A stretch of DNA of 64,000 nt, from contig NZ_CP042172.1 in the NCBI RefSeq assembly GCF_005937985.2, forward strand, positions 2,170,001 through 2,234,000, written 5' to 3'. This DNA is from Arthrobacter sp. KBS0702 (lineage in GTDB: Bacteria > Actinomycetota > Actinomycetes > Actinomycetales > Micrococcaceae). This document shows positions 26,717 to 35,424 of the stretch, in pieces (within the stretch, counting starts at the first letter, position 1; the number at the start of each line of letters is the position of its first letter). Both the position numbers and the translations under genes were made by a program. Below the pieces are notes generated by a model. It searched no databases and was not told the DNA's origin. It saw only the letters and a list, made by a program, of their open reading frames with translations.

Positions 26717-28264
26717 TCAGGCCGCGGCTGCTGTGGCCTGACGGAGGCCCAGCGCCTGGCCGATGTGGTCCGCGTCGGGCCCGTCGCTGCCCGCGAGGTC
26801 CGTCAGGGTCCAGGCGAGGCGCAGCACGCGGTCGTAGCCACGGGCCGTCAGGGCGCCGCGTTCCAGCGCGTGGTCGAGGATCCGGGTTGTCGGCCCGGGC
26901 AGGCGCAGCGGGCCACGAAGCACCCGTCCCGGGACCTGCGAGTTGGTTTCCAGACCGAGTGGACGCAGCCGCTCCAGCTGGCGCTCCCGGGCGGCCCGCA
27001 CCCGGGCGGCGATGTCCGCCGTTGCCTCCTCGGCACGGGGCTGGCCGAAGTCCGCCAGCGCTACTCGTTCGACCTCCAACTGGATGTCGACCCGGTCCAG
27101 CAGCGGCCCCGACATCCGGGCGAGGTAGCGGCGCCGCATCATCGGCGTGCAGGTGCAGTCCACCCCCTTGCCGGAGGCTTTGCCGCAGGGGCACGGGTTG
27201 GCAGCGAGGACAAGTTGGAAGCGGGCCGGGTAGGCGGCCGTGCCGGCGGAGCGGTGGATGACCAGTTCACCGCTTTCCAGCGGCTGCCGGAGCGCGTCGA
27301 GGACCCGTCGCTCGTACTCGGGGGCTTCGTCCAGGAAGAGCACGCCCCGGTGCGCCCTGGAAGCCGCACCCGGCCGGGGCAGTCCCGAGCCGCCGCCGAT
27401 GATGGCGGCTGCGGTAGCGGTGTGGTGCGGGTTTTCGTAGGGCGGCCGGCGCAGCAGCGTGACGGACGCGGACGTGAGCGAGCTCAGCGAATGGATGGCC
27501 GTCACTTCCATGGCCTCCCGGTCGCCAAGGTCCGGGAGCAGGCCGGGCAGGCGCTCGGCCAGCATCGTCTTGCCTGCCCCCGGCGGCCCGGTCAGGAGCA
27601 CGTGGTGGGCTCCGGCGGCGGCCACTTCCAGTGCCCGGCGGCCCTCTCCCTGGCCCGAGACGTCGCACATATCCGGCGCCAGGGGTGCCGCGGAGGTCCC
27701 GCCGGCGTCCTCCGGCTCCTCGTCCATCGGCTCGAAGTCGAGCGCGAGGTCCTGCGGGTCGGCGCCGAAGTCGAAGGCCAGCCGGGCCAAGGTCCGGTAG
27801 CCCCGGACCTGGGCGCCGGGCACCAGTTCGGCTTCGGCTGCGTTGGCTTGGGCCACCACCACGTCGGGGTACCCGGCTTGGACGGCGGCCATAACGGCGG
27901 GAAGGATGCCGCGGACGGGACGAAGCCGGCCGTCCAAGCCCAGTTCCGCGATGAAGACGTTCCGGCCGGTGGGTCGGATGTCGTTGGCGGCCAGCAGCAC
28001 CGCCATGGCGATCGACAGGTCGAAGCCGGACCCGCGCTTGGGCAAGGAAGCCGGGATCAGGTTCGCGGTGATCTTGCGGCGGCTGAGCGGGATGCCGGAA
28101 TTCTGCGCCGCCGAACGGATCCGTTCCTTCGCCTCGTTGAGCGAGGCATCCGGCAGGCCGAGGATGACAAAAGCGGGAAGGGTCTGGCCGATGTCCGCCT
28201 CGACCTCGACGATGTAGCCGTTCAGCCCCACCAGCGCCACAGAATAAGTCCGGCCCAGCGCCAT
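26717..28264 (-). CDS. comM: YifB/ComM family Mg-chelatase-like AAA+ ATPase
   Basis: A 515-residue AAA+ protein. The N-terminal Lon-like domain (~1-150) starts MALGRTYSVALVGL. The Walker A motif is LTGPPGAGKTMLAERL (~220), the Walker B region is GVLFLDEAPEY, and a C-terminal Mg-chelatase-type domain follows. A zinc-knuckle-like insert (NPCPCGKASGKGVDCTC) is seen in the family. In Vibrio ComM is a helicase that drives branch migration during transformation; the same role is inferred. Its stop-start junction with yraN is 1 bp, so they are cotranscribed. Confidence 0.93.
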   Translation of the reverse strand: MALGRTYSVALVGLNGYIVEVEADIGQTLPAFVILGLPDASLNEAKERIRSAAQNSGIPLSRRKITANLIPASLPKRGSGFDLSIAMAVLLAANDIRPTGRNVFIAELGLDGRLRPVRGILPAVMAAVQAGYPDVVVAQANAAEAELVPGAQVRGYRTLARLAFDFGADPQDLALDFEPMDEEPEDAGGTSAAPLAPDMCDVSGQGEGRRALEVAAAGAHHVLLTGPPGAGKTMLAERLPGLLPDLGDREAMEVTAIHSLSSLTSASVTLLRRPPYENPHHTATAAAIIGGGSGLPRPGAASRAHRGVLFLDEAPEYERRVLDALRQPLESGELVIHRSAGTAAYPARFQLVLAANPCPCGKASGKGVDCTCTPMMRRRYLARMSGPLLDRVDIQLEVERVALADFGQPRAEEATADIAARVRAARERQLERLRPLGLETNSQVPGRVLRGPLRLPGPTTRILDHALERGALTARGYDRVLRLAWTLTDLAGSDGPDADHIGQALGLRQATAAAA

Positions 28265-28621
28265 CTACCCCACCCCTTTGAGGTGTTCGATGGCCGGACC
28301 GCCGGTGCCGTCGTCGAGCACAGCGATGACGTCCACACGGAGCAGCGGCATCCGCAGCTCGTGGTCCCGGCACCACGCGGAGGCCAGTCGGTGCAGGCGG
28401 GCCAGCTTATCCACGCCCACGGCTTCGAAAGGGTGTCCGTAGGCCAGGGATTTGCGGGTCTTGACCTCTGCGATGACCAGGGCGTCGCCGTCGAGCGCCA
28501 CAATATCGATCTCGCCCTCGGGGCAGCGCCAGTTCCGGTCCACGATCCGCATGCCCTGGGCCTCGAGGAAGCCCGCGGCAAGTTCCTCACCGCGCCGGCC
28601 CAGCACGTCCTTAGCTCTCAT
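28265..28621 (-). CDS. YraN family protein (UPF0102, endonuclease-like fold)
   Basis: A 118-residue protein with the restriction-endonuclease-like fold of the UPF0102 family: GRRGEELAAGFLEAQG, then NWRCPEGEIDIVALDGD and VIAEVKTRKS, which place Glu, Asp and Glu-x-Lys as in a nuclease core. Activity is unproven for the family. Directly upstream of comM, with which it forms part of the yraN-comM-dprA-xerC set. Confidence 0.92.
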   Translation of the reverse strand: MRAKDVLGRRGEELAAGFLEAQGMRIVDRNWRCPEGEIDIVALDGDALVIAEVKTRKSLAYGHPFEAVGVDKLARLHRLASAWCRDHELRMPLLRVDVIAVLDDGTGGPAIEHLKGVG

Positions 28622-28714
28622 GCCTCCAGCGTGCGGCGCCGTGCGGCCAGGACGCGGACGGAACTTTGGCTATGTGGGTAACTTTCCGGTACCCAGGCGG
28701 CTCAAGGCCCGGAA

Positions 28715-29041
28715 TCAGTTCCCCAGGCCCTCCACCTTGGGCAGGGCGAGCTCCTCGCTGCGCGGGAGCTCTTCGACGTTGACGTCCTTGAAGGTGATGA
28801 CGCGGACGCTCTTGACGAACCGGGCGGAGCGGTACACGTCCCAGACCCAGGCGTCCTGCAGGGTCAGGTCGAAGTAGACCTCGCCGTCGGCGCTGCGCGC
28901 CTGCAGGTCCACGTGGTTGGCCAGGTAGAAACGCCGCTCGGTCTCGACCACATAGCTGAACAGCCCGACGACGTCGCGGTATTCGCGGTAGAGCTGCAGC
29001 TCCATGTCGGTTTCATAGTTTTCAAGGTCCTCGGCACTCAT
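28715..29041 (-). CDS. DUF2469 domain protein
   Basis: A 108-residue actinobacterial protein of unknown function. It starts MSAEDLENYETDMELQLYREYRDVVGLFSYVVETERRFYLAN in family style, though only part is quoted as identification: the blocks ELQLYREYRDVV and YFDLTLQDAWVWDVYR are characteristic. The ATG at 29041 is chosen over one 13 codons upstream. It is consistently found between rnhB and yraN in actinobacteria, as here. Confidence 0.9.
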   Translation of the reverse strand: MSAEDLENYETDMELQLYREYRDVVGLFSYVVETERRFYLANHVDLQARSADGEVYFDLTLQDAWVWDVYRSARFVKSVRVITFKDVNVEELPRSEELALPKVEGLGN

Positions 29042-29083
29042 GGTTCCATCTTGCACCATTGGGCGCCGGGCGCGCGCCACGGC

Positions 29084-29770
29084 TCAGTCGCCGAGCAGCT
29101 GCCAGCTCACCCGGTGGTACGGTGTGGGACCGGCGGCGCGGAGCGCGTCCTTGTGCGCGGCGGTGCCGTAGCCCTTGTTTTCGTTCCAGCCGAAGGCCGG
29201 GTACTCGGTGTGCAGGGCCGTCATTTGGCGGTCGCGTTCGACCTTGGCCAGGACCGATGCCGCGGCCACACTGAGGCACTGCATGTCCGCCTTGACCAGG
29301 GTGTGGACCGGCGCGTCACAGCCGGGACCCTCCGGGCCGGCGTCGTCGGGGTCGGGGTCGAACAGCGAGGCCTGTGCCACGGGCGAGAGCCAGTTGTGGC
29401 TGCCGTCCAGCAGCACCACGTCCGGCGTCACACCGGTGGCCAGCACCGAGAACCAGGCACGGTTTCCGGCCAGCCGGAGCGCGCCGATGATACCGAGCGC
29501 GTCGATTTCGGCGGCGGAGGCGTGCCCCACCGCTGAGGCGACGCTCCAGCTGCGCACCAACGGCTCCAGCCGCTCCCGGTCCGCCACCTTGAGCAGCTTG
29601 CTGTCCCGCACATCGGCGAGCAGCTCCTGCCGGTCCAGATCCACGACGGCGATCCCGACGCTCACGGGCCCGGCCAGGGCGCCACGGCCCACCTCGTCGA
29701 TCCCGGCGAGCAGCCGCGCGCCGGAGCCCCGGAAGCGGCGCTCGTAGTCAAGGGTTGGGGCTTCGGACAC
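29084..29770 (-). CDS. rnhB: ribonuclease HII
   Basis: Cleaves RNA in RNA-DNA hybrids, including single ribonucleotides in DNA. The catalytic start [14 protein letters not shown] (Asp-Glu pair at ~20) is intact, with the later Asp in [10 protein letters not shown] and the region [22 protein letters not shown]. An acidic insert ([13 protein letters not shown]) near residue 140 lengthens the protein to 228. The GTG at 29770 is preferred because longer frames overlap lepB. Its start overlies nothing, 11 bp from the lepB stop. Confidence 0.95.
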   Translation of the reverse strand: MSEAPTLDYERRFRGSGARLLAGIDEVGRGALAGPVSVGIAVVDLDRQELLADVRDSKLLKVADRERLEPLVRSWSVASAVGHASAAEIDALGIIGALRLAGNRAWFSVLATGVTPDVVLLDGSHNWLSPVAQASLFDPDPDDAGPEGPGCDAPVHTLVKADMQCLSVAAASVLAKVERDRQMTALHTEYPAFGWNENKGYGTAAHKDALRAAGPTPYHRVSWQLLGD

Positions 29771-29781
29771 GGCTGCTGCCC

Positions 29782-30684
29782 TTACTTCCCCGCCGCCGGG
29801 ACGCCGCGGAAAACGTCCGGGTAGTTGTCCAGGGCCGTGATCCGGTTCAGCGGCCACGCGATCACGGCGGCTTTGCCCTCAATGTCGGCCACGTCGATGA
29901 AGCCGCCATTGCTTTCCATGTGGGCGCGGGAGTCGGCGGAGTGGTTCCGGTTGTCTCCCATCACCCAGACCTTGCCCGCGGGCACCACAACGTCGAAGTT
30001 GCGCACCTGCGGGACCTCGGCGCTGTTGATGTACTTCTCGTCCAGCGGCTGGCCGTTGACGCTGAGGCGGCCGCTGCCGTCGCAGCAGACGACGTGGTCG
30101 CCGGGAAGGCCGATGACGCGCTTGACGAGGTGCTGTTCGGAGTTGTCCGGCAGCAGGCCCACGAAGGTCAGCGCGTCCTGCACGCCGGTGAACGGCCCGG
30201 CCGGCTTGGTCGACGTCGGCACCAGCCAGCCCTTGGTGTCCCGGAAGACGACGACGTCGCCGCGCTGCATGGCGATCGGCTCCGGCACCAGCAGGTTGAC
30301 GAAGATCCGGTCGTTGACGTCCAGGGTGTTCATCATCGATTCGGACGGGATGTAGAAAGCCCGGAACAGGAAGGTCTTGATCAGGAAGGACAGCACGACG
30401 GCGATCACCACCACGGTGGCAACTTCCTTGAGCCAGAGGAACGCGGGGCTGCGGCCTTCCCGGGCCTTCGCACGCCGGGCGCGCGCCGACGACGGACCCG
30501 CGTGCGAGGGGCCGGTCTGCGGGAGGTCCTCGGCACGCTCGGGCAGCACCGGCTTCGGGGCGTGCCGGGGGCGCGGCGCGGCCGGAAGCTGCGTCGTCGG
30601 GTGGTCGGCGCCCGGGATGGGCGAAGAGGTCACCCGGGGCTCGTCGTTCCCCTGATCAGGTGTCCGGGGTCCGGTCTCGGGCAT
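29782..30684 (-). CDS. lepB: signal peptidase I (second paralogue, long N-terminal tail)
   Basis: Removes signal peptides at the outer membrane face. The first ~80 residues are a Pro/Arg-rich cytoplasmic tail, followed by one membrane helix (~86-106), the catalytic serine 116 in IPSESMMNT, and the catalytic lysine in [16 protein letters not shown]. The signature [11 protein letters not shown] is present. It directly follows another signal peptidase gene with no gap, so the pair is cotranscribed and looks like a tandem duplication that has diverged, mainly in the N-terminal tail. Confidence 0.94.
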   Translation of the reverse strand: MPETGPRTPDQGNDEPRVTSSPIPGADHPTTQLPAAPRPRHAPKPVLPERAEDLPQTGPSHAGPSSARARRAKAREGRSPAFLWLKEVATVVVIAVVLSFLIKTFLFRAFYIPSESMMNTLDVNDRIFVNLLVPEPIAMQRGDVVVFRDTKGWLVPTSTKPAGPFTGVQDALTFVGLLPDNSEQHLVKRVIGLPGDHVVCCDGSGRLSVNGQPLDEKYINSAEVPQVRNFDVVVPAGKVWVMGDNRNHSADSRAHMESNGGFIDVADIEGKAAVIAWPLNRITALDNYPDVFRGVPAAGK

Positions 30685-31362
30685 CTACTGTCCGTTCTTC
30701 ATCGTTGTGGCGGCCTCGGTGGGCCGCGGTATTGCTGCAAATCTATCAAGCGGCCAGAGGATCTGTACCGGCCGGCCGATCACGCGGTCCACCGGGACCA
30801 TTCCGCCGCCGGGAGCACCCAGCAGGCTGCGGGAATCGGCCGACTTGGAGCGGTGGTCCCCCATCAGCCAGAGCCTGCCATCCGGGACCAACACGCTGAA
30901 CTTCAGCTGGCTCGGGGCGTCGCCCTCATACACATAGGGTTCCTCAACTGGCTGGCCGTTTACTGTGAGCCTGCCCTTCGCGTCGCAGCACACCACGTGA
31001 TCACCGGGCAGCCCGATGACGCGTTTGACATAGGTGGTGTCGCTGCCGGTCAGGCCCAGCCAGTGGCCCGCGGCGGCGAGGAAGTCGGCGGCCGGGCCTT
31101 TGCCGCTGCTCAGCGGGGCGAACGAACCCCGGCCGTCAAAGACGACGACGTCGCCGCGCCGCACCGGTTCGGTCGCGAAGCCGGTTCGGGAAACCACGAT
31201 CCGGTCCCCGTCGCGGAGCAGCGGCTCCATCGACGCCGACGGGATGAAATAGACGTCAAGCCAGAGCGAACGGACCAGTCCGCTGATGGCGACGGCGAGG
31301 ACCAGGCCCAGAAGCACAAAACGCCAGCCCAGTTTCCTGGGCTGGCGTTTTGTCTGTTCCAT
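30685..31362 (-). CDS. lepB: signal peptidase I (first paralogue)
   Basis: A 225-residue signal peptidase with a short cytoplasmic tail, one membrane helix (~12-33), the nucleophile serine 44 in FIPSASMEPLL, and the general-base lysine in [23 protein letters not shown] replaces the usual GDNR box by GDHR. Its stop adjoins the start of the second lepB. It follows rplS by 102 bp on the same strand. Two enzymes suggest divided substrate sets, which the sequence cannot show. Confidence 0.94.
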   Translation of the reverse strand: MEQTKRQPRKLGWRFVLLGLVLAVAISGLVRSLWLDVYFIPSASMEPLLRDGDRIVVSRTGFATEPVRRGDVVVFDGRGSFAPLSSGKGPAADFLAAAGHWLGLTGSDTTYVKRVIGLPGDHVVCCDAKGRLTVNGQPVEEPYVYEGDAPSQLKFSVLVPDGRLWLMGDHRSKSADSRSLLGAPGGGMVPVDRVIGRPVQILWPLDRFAAIPRPTEAATTMKNGQ

Positions 31363-31464
31363 GATCCGTGTCCTCTAACGCTTTTCTCAGTTGAACGGCG
31401 CAGTGGCGGACGATCCGGGCGCGTGCCTGGATGCTCCGTGGATCCGCTGGGAAGTCCGGAGGAC

Positions 31465-31824
31465 TTACTTGGCGGTCTGGAAGTCGCGCTTTTCCTTGAT
31501 CTTCGCAGCCTTACCGCGCAGTGCACGCATGTAGTAAAGCTTGGCGCGGCGCACGTCACCCTTGGAGACGAGCTCGATCTTGTCGATGATCGGGGAGTGC
31601 ACCGGGAAGGTACGCTCCACGCCGACGCCGAAGGAGACCTTGCGGACGGTGAAGGTTTCGCGGACGCCGTCGCCCTGGCGGCCCAGGACGAAGCCCTGGA
31701 AGACCTGGACACGGGAGTTCTTGCCTTCGATGATGTTCACGTGCACCTTGATGGTGTCACCCGCGCGGAACTCGGGAACATCGCTGCGCAGCGAGGCTGC
31801 GTCTACGGAATCGAGGATATGCAT
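31465..31824 (-). CDS. rplS: 50S ribosomal protein L19
   Basis: Ribosomal protein at the 30S-50S interface, 119 residues starting [12 protein letters not shown]. Conserved blocks are [28 protein letters not shown] and [17 protein letters not shown]. The start at 31824 is preceded by CAGGAG; an in-frame ATG eight codons upstream is rejected. A 255-bp untranslated stretch separates it from trmD. Confidence 0.97.
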   Translation of the reverse strand: MHILDSVDAASLRSDVPEFRAGDTIKVHVNIIEGKNSRVQVFQGFVLGRQGDGVRETFTVRKVSFGVGVERTFPVHSPIIDKIELVSKGDVRRAKLYYMRALRGKAAKIKEKRDFQTAK

Positions 31825-32079
31825 TGATCCACTCCTGGTGAACGCCACAGGTCATTCACGTTGGGTCACGGCGGCCAAGCCCGGACGCAGAGCACCGGAA
31901 ATTCCCGCCGAAAGTTTTGTCGTTCCGGCCCCGTCAGGACTTGACGGCGCCGGGGTGCCGCGCTGTTGGTGACGCTCCCCCTGTGGCAGGTTCGCACCCA
32001 GCAGGCACAAGGACTAATTTTGCCACATTCCGGTTCGTTTTGGTGAATCGGCCGGTCGGGATCGGCGGCGCGGCCCGGC

Positions 32080-32889
32080 TCAGGCGTCCGGGCGGCGCCG
32101 GAGCCGGCCGTCGACGACGTCGTACCCGAGTTCCCCGAAAGCGGTGCGGTCCGCGCGGGGCAGCTTCCCGGCGTCGAACGCCTCCAGCAGGTCCGGGCGG
32201 CGCTCGGCGGTGCGCCGGTATTGCTCGTGCCGCCGCCACTGCGCAATCTTGCCGTGGTTGCCGCTCAGCAGCACCGCCGGAACGTCCCGTTCCCGCCAGC
32301 TGGAGGGTTTGGTGTACACGGGGTACTCAAGCAGGCCGTCGGAGTGGGATTCTTCCACGAGCGATTCGGGGTTGCCGACGACGCCGGGCAGCAGCCGCCC
32401 GACGGCCTCGACCATGGCCAGCACTGCCACCTCACCGCCGTTCAGCACATAGTCGCCGAGGCTCATGGGCCGGACGGTGAAGTGCTCCGCGGCCCATTCC
32501 AGGACGCGCTCGTCGATGCCCTCGTAGCGTCCGCAGGCAAAGACCAGCTGGTCCTCTTCCGCGAGTTCGTGGGCGATCGCCTGGCTGAAGCGCTCCCCCG
32601 CCGGGGACGGCACAATCAGCACGGGCTTGCGGGCAGCGTCCGCCCCAGGCGCTTTCGGGCCGGCCTCGGCCACCGCGGTCAGGGCCTGGGCCCAGGGCTC
32701 CGGCTTCATCACCATGCCGGCGCCGCCGCCGTACGGGGTGTCGTCCACCGTGCGGTGCCGGTCCGTGGTGAAGTCACGGAGGTCATGGATGTTGAGTTCC
32801 AGCAGTCCGTCCTGGCGCGCCTTTCCGATGAGGGACAGCTCCAGCGGTGCCAGGTACTCGGGGAAGATGCTGACGACGTCGATCCGCAT
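32080..32889 (-). CDS. trmD: tRNA (guanine37-N1)-methyltransferase
   Basis: Methylates G37 beside the anticodon to prevent frameshifting. The start [12 protein letters not shown] at 32889 gives 269 residues. The trefoil-knot motifs are there: [24 protein letters not shown] and [18 protein letters not shown]. The gene begins 1 bp after the rimM stop, so the two are coupled. Confidence 0.97.
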   Translation of the reverse strand: MRIDVVSIFPEYLAPLELSLIGKARQDGLLELNIHDLRDFTTDRHRTVDDTPYGGGAGMVMKPEPWAQALTAVAEAGPKAPGADAARKPVLIVPSPAGERFSQAIAHELAEEDQLVFACGRYEGIDERVLEWAAEHFTVRPMSLGDYVLNGGEVAVLAMVEAVGRLLPGVVGNPESLVEESHSDGLLEYPVYTKPSSWRERDVPAVLLSGNHGKIAQWRRHEQYRRTAERRPDLLEAFDAGKLPRADRTAFGELGYDVVDGRLRRRPDA

Positions 32890-32890
32890 G

Positions 32891-33505
32891 TCAGGCGCGG
32901 TCCGCCGCGCCGGGTGCCGCGTTCTTGTCATCGTCGCCGTCGGCGTCGCCGTCGTCCGGGGTCTCGCCGGCGCCGTCGTCCGGGGTCTCGCCGGCGTCCG
33001 TGTTGACCTCGAAGAGGCCGGCCGGCGGGGTGACGAGGACGTACTTTTCGGCGACGTTGACCTCGGGGACAATCTGTTCCACGAACGGAATCAGGATTTC
33101 CTTGCCGGCCTGGTCGGTCACCACCAGCAGGTCCTGGACTGGCATGGTGTGCAGCCCGGATACCTTGCCGACCACCGCGTCGCCGACCCGGACGTCAAGG
33201 CCCACGAGCTCGTGCTCGTACCAGCCCTCGTCGTCGTCCTCGTCCAGTTCCTCGGTCTCGATGAAGAGCTTCGCACCGCGGAGGGCTTCCGCCTCGTTGC
33301 GGGTCTCCACTTCCTCGAAGGCCAGCAGCAGGATGTCCTTGTTCCAGCGGGCGCTCTCCACGGTCAGCGGGCCGGCCGAGGCCGGCTCCACCACGAACTG
33401 CGTGCCGGGAACAAAGCGGTCACCGGGCGCATCCGTGAGCACCTGGACGGTCACCTCGCCGCGGATGCCGTGGGGCTTGCCGATTCGTGCCACCTGAAGC
33501 TGCAT
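32891..33505 (-). CDS. rimM: ribosome maturation factor RimM
   Basis: Assists 30S head assembly, binding S19. N-terminal RimM domain ([21 protein letters not shown]) and C-terminal PRC barrel ([20 protein letters not shown] onward, ending with [16 protein letters not shown]). The last ~30 residues are an acidic tail containing a duplicated GETPDDGA segment from a 24-bp tandem repeat in the DNA. At 204 residues it is longer than usual because of this tail and an acidic loop ([10 protein letters not shown]). Confidence 0.95.
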   Translation of the reverse strand: MQLQVARIGKPHGIRGEVTVQVLTDAPGDRFVPGTQFVVEPASAGPLTVESARWNKDILLLAFEEVETRNEAEALRGAKLFIETEELDEDDDEGWYEHELVGLDVRVGDAVVGKVSGLHTMPVQDLLVVTDQAGKEILIPFVEQIVPEVNVAEKYVLVTPPAGLFEVNTDAGETPDDGAGETPDDGDADGDDDKNAAPGAADRA

Positions 33506-33567
33506 CTGTTCCTCTGTTCGGGTTCTCTTGAAGTCTTGGGTTTGTTGGTGCGTTTACTGCGCAAAAC

Positions 33568-33608
33568 AGTCCGGCCCCTCCACCATAAGCTGGTGGAGGG
33601 GCCGGACT
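33568..33608 (-). terminator. perfect 17-bp hairpin inside the rpsP-trmD operon
   Basis: AGTCCGGCCCCTCCACC and its exact complement flank a 7-nt loop. On the minus strand it is followed by TGTTTTG, so it has the form of a terminator between khpA and rimM. It would limit read-through from the ribosomal-protein promoter into rimM-trmD. Confidence 0.8.
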
Positions 33609-33632
33609 AAAGATCAAGTAATGCTGGTCGCG

Positions 33633-33875
33633 CTACCGGCGGCGGTCGGTGTCGACGACGTCGACCCTGACCGGTTCGCCGTCGGCCAGCGCCGCCACCA
33701 CGCTGCGCAGTGCGCGTGCGGTGCGGCCCTGGCGTCCGATCACCCGTCCGAGGTCGTCCTGATGAACGCGCACCTCGAGGGTGTCCCCGCGGCGGTTGTT
33801 CTTCGCACTGACCTTGACGTCCTCGGGACTGTCAACAATCCCGCGGACCAGGTGTTCGAGCGCTTCTGCCAGCAA
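33633..33875 (-). CDS. khpA: KH-domain RNA-binding protein KhpA
   Basis: An 80-residue single KH-domain protein with the RNA-contact GxxG in IGRQGRTARALR (~residues 48-58). KhpA homologues bind many small and messenger RNAs, often with KhpB. The gene is 1 bp from rpsP in the conserved order rpsP-khpA-rimM-trmD. Confidence 0.93.
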   Translation of the reverse strand: MLAEALEHLVRGIVDSPEDVKVSAKNNRRGDTLEVRVHQDDLGRVIGRQGRTARALRSVVAALADGEPVRVDVVDTDRRR

Positions 33876-33876
33876 T

Positions 33877-34299
33877 TTACTCAGCCTCGGTGGTCTCTGC
33901 TTCGGCGTCGGCGGGGGCCTCGGCTGCGTCGTCCTTCTTGGCCTTCTTGGTGATGGCTTCCGGGATGATCACGGAACCCTTTTCCGGGGTGACGAAGGCT
34001 TCCTTGGGAGCCTTGGTCTTCAAGGTGCCCTCCTGGCCCGGGAGACCCTTGAACTTCTGCCAGTCACCGGTGATCTTGAGGATCGCGGCAACCTGCTCGG
34101 ACGGCTGAGCGCCGACGCCGAGCCAGTACTGGGCACGGTCCGTGTCGACCTCGATGTACGAGGGCTCTTCGGTCGGGTGGTACTTGCCGATCTCTTCGAT
34201 GGCACGGCCATCACGCTTGGAGCGTGCGTCCATGACGACGATGCGGTAGTACGGTGCGCGCATCTTACCGAAGCGCTTAAGGCGAATCTTTACGGCCAC
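33877..34299 (-). CDS. rpsP: 30S ribosomal protein S16
   Basis: Early-assembling 30S protein. The GTG at 34299 gives [20 protein letters not shown], the usual N-terminus. The S16 core occupies ~1-80, followed by a Lys/Ala/Glu-rich tail ([14 protein letters not shown]) typical of actinobacteria, 140 residues in total. A possible promoter on the minus strand has -10-like CACAAT at 34439-34434, giving a ~130-nt leader. Confidence 0.96.
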   Translation of the reverse strand: MAVKIRLKRFGKMRAPYYRIVVMDARSKRDGRAIEEIGKYHPTEEPSYIEVDTDRAQYWLGVGAQPSEQVAAILKITGDWQKFKGLPGQEGTLKTKAPKEAFVTPEKGSVIIPEAITKKAKKDDAAEAPADAEAETTEAE

Positions 34300-34507
34300 T
34301 TTTGTGGTCACTCCTGTTTCTGAAACGGGGTCGAGCCCGGCGTTCTGCACCCGTGGGGCGGGCCGTACTAGGGGGTTCTAAAGGACAGGATCCGGACGCG
34401 GAGAGAGGGGCCACGCAGATCGAGTACCTGTTCATTGTGCCAGATCACCGCGCGGATTTCGACTTGACACCCGCTGCCGGTGTGTTTGGGCGCCGTTGGC
34501 CCCGGTG

Positions 34508-34960
34508 TCAGGACGTCCAGACGTAGAGTCCGGCCTTCGTGGCGGGGTCGATGCCGGCGGCAAGCTCGGCAAGCTGCCGGACGTAGATGGCAGCCTGTTC
34601 GGCTCCGAAGGGCATATCCTCCTCGGCGGCCCAGCTCTCGGCGACGTCGGCCAGGACGTCGCCCTCGCCTTCCGTCTCGTAGCTGAGCAGCTCGGCCAGC
34701 GCCCGGACCATGGCGGCCGGCGCGCCCAGGAGCGAGTCGCTGGCCACGTCCACCATGGCCAGTTCATAGTCGGCCCCCTTGGCGTGCACGGCGGCGCCGG
34801 CAAGGTCGCCCAGCCGCTCCACTTCGAAGTCGCTGATCTCCGGAATGCGGACGGCGCCGGGGGCGGCAGCGGCGCCGCCGTCGAGGGCTGCCGCGCGCTT
34901 GAGGGCGGCGTCATGGGTGGCGACGAAGATTTCAGTAAATCCCAAGGAAGTGCTCCTCAT
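34508..34960 (-). CDS. hypothetical protein, Ala/acid-rich
   Basis: A 150-residue acidic protein that I do not recognise. It starts MRSTSLGFTEIFVATHDAALKRAAAL and continues with VRIPEISDFEVERLGDLA and long Ala/Glu/Leu helices, ending AGLYVWTS. No signal peptide, membrane helix or Cys is seen. Base composition and codon use match the neighbourhood, so it is probably a real conserved gene. The GGGCATG-type palindrome array begins about 75 bp upstream of its start and could influence its expression. Confidence 0.7.
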   Translation of the reverse strand: MRSTSLGFTEIFVATHDAALKRAAALDGGAAAAPGAVRIPEISDFEVERLGDLAGAAVHAKGADYELAMVDVASDSLLGAPAAMVRALAELLSYETEGEGDVLADVAESWAAEEDMPFGAEQAAIYVRQLAELAAGIDPATKAGLYVWTS

Positions 34961-35034
34961 GAGGGTCGGCGGCGCTGGGCCGCGGTTTGGGCGTCGCTTT
35001 CAGCCTAGCCGCTTGAGCCTGGCCACCCGGAACG

Positions 35035-35420
35035 GGACATGCCCTTCCCGGCCCTAGCCCACGGACGGACATGCCCATCGCTGGCACCCAGGGATGGACA
35101 TGCCCATCGCTGGCACCCAGGGATGGACATGTACTTCCACGCATGAGCCCACGGACGGGCATGCCCTTCGCTGACGTGGAGCAATGGACATAACCAGGTT
35201 ATGTCCATTGCTGGGTTCGCCCGCCGGACATGCCCATCGGACCAAGCCGGCACATTACGAGCATGCCCGGCAGCGGCCCCACCGGATGGGCATACTCATC
35301 GGCCGCACCCGGGGATGGACATGCTCATCCTGCGGAGCGCCGAACGGAGGGACATGCCCATTGGTGGAGCCGAGCGATGGGCATGCTCGTTGCAGGCAGT
35401 CAGCAACGAGCATGTCCGGA
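35035..35420. repeat. array of ~13 phased palindromic units (GGACATGCCCAT type)
   Basis: Units begin GGACATG, GGGCATG or GAGCATG at 35035, 35067, 35096, 35125, 35157, 35186, 35226, 35259, 35288, 35317, 35350 and 35379, with an inverted copy near 35408. Seven units are 29 bp, four are 32-33 bp and one is 40 bp. The full core ATGGRCATGCCCAT is itself nearly palindromic. Units 35067 and 35096 are identical over 29 bp; the others vary after the core. Unit 35186 carries a perfect 33-bp palindrome (35180-35212). The last two copies face each other as GGGCATGCTCGTTGC/GCAACGAGCATGTCC. It fills the gap between two genes on the minus strand. Confidence 0.9.
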
Positions 35421-35424
35421 CCGG

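Noticed and set aside
26201..28681. 826-codon open frame antisense to dprA/comM/yraN
   Set aside because: It spans the reverse of three recognised genes, and its composition is that of a high-GC antisense shadow.
35005..35253. 82-codon minus-strand frame through the palindrome array
   Set aside because: Unit length is not a multiple of three and the frame shifts between units, so it is not a repeat protein.
35035..35420. CRISPR array
   Set aside because: The conserved core is only ~12-14 bp, linkers are short and vary in length, and no cas genes are nearby.
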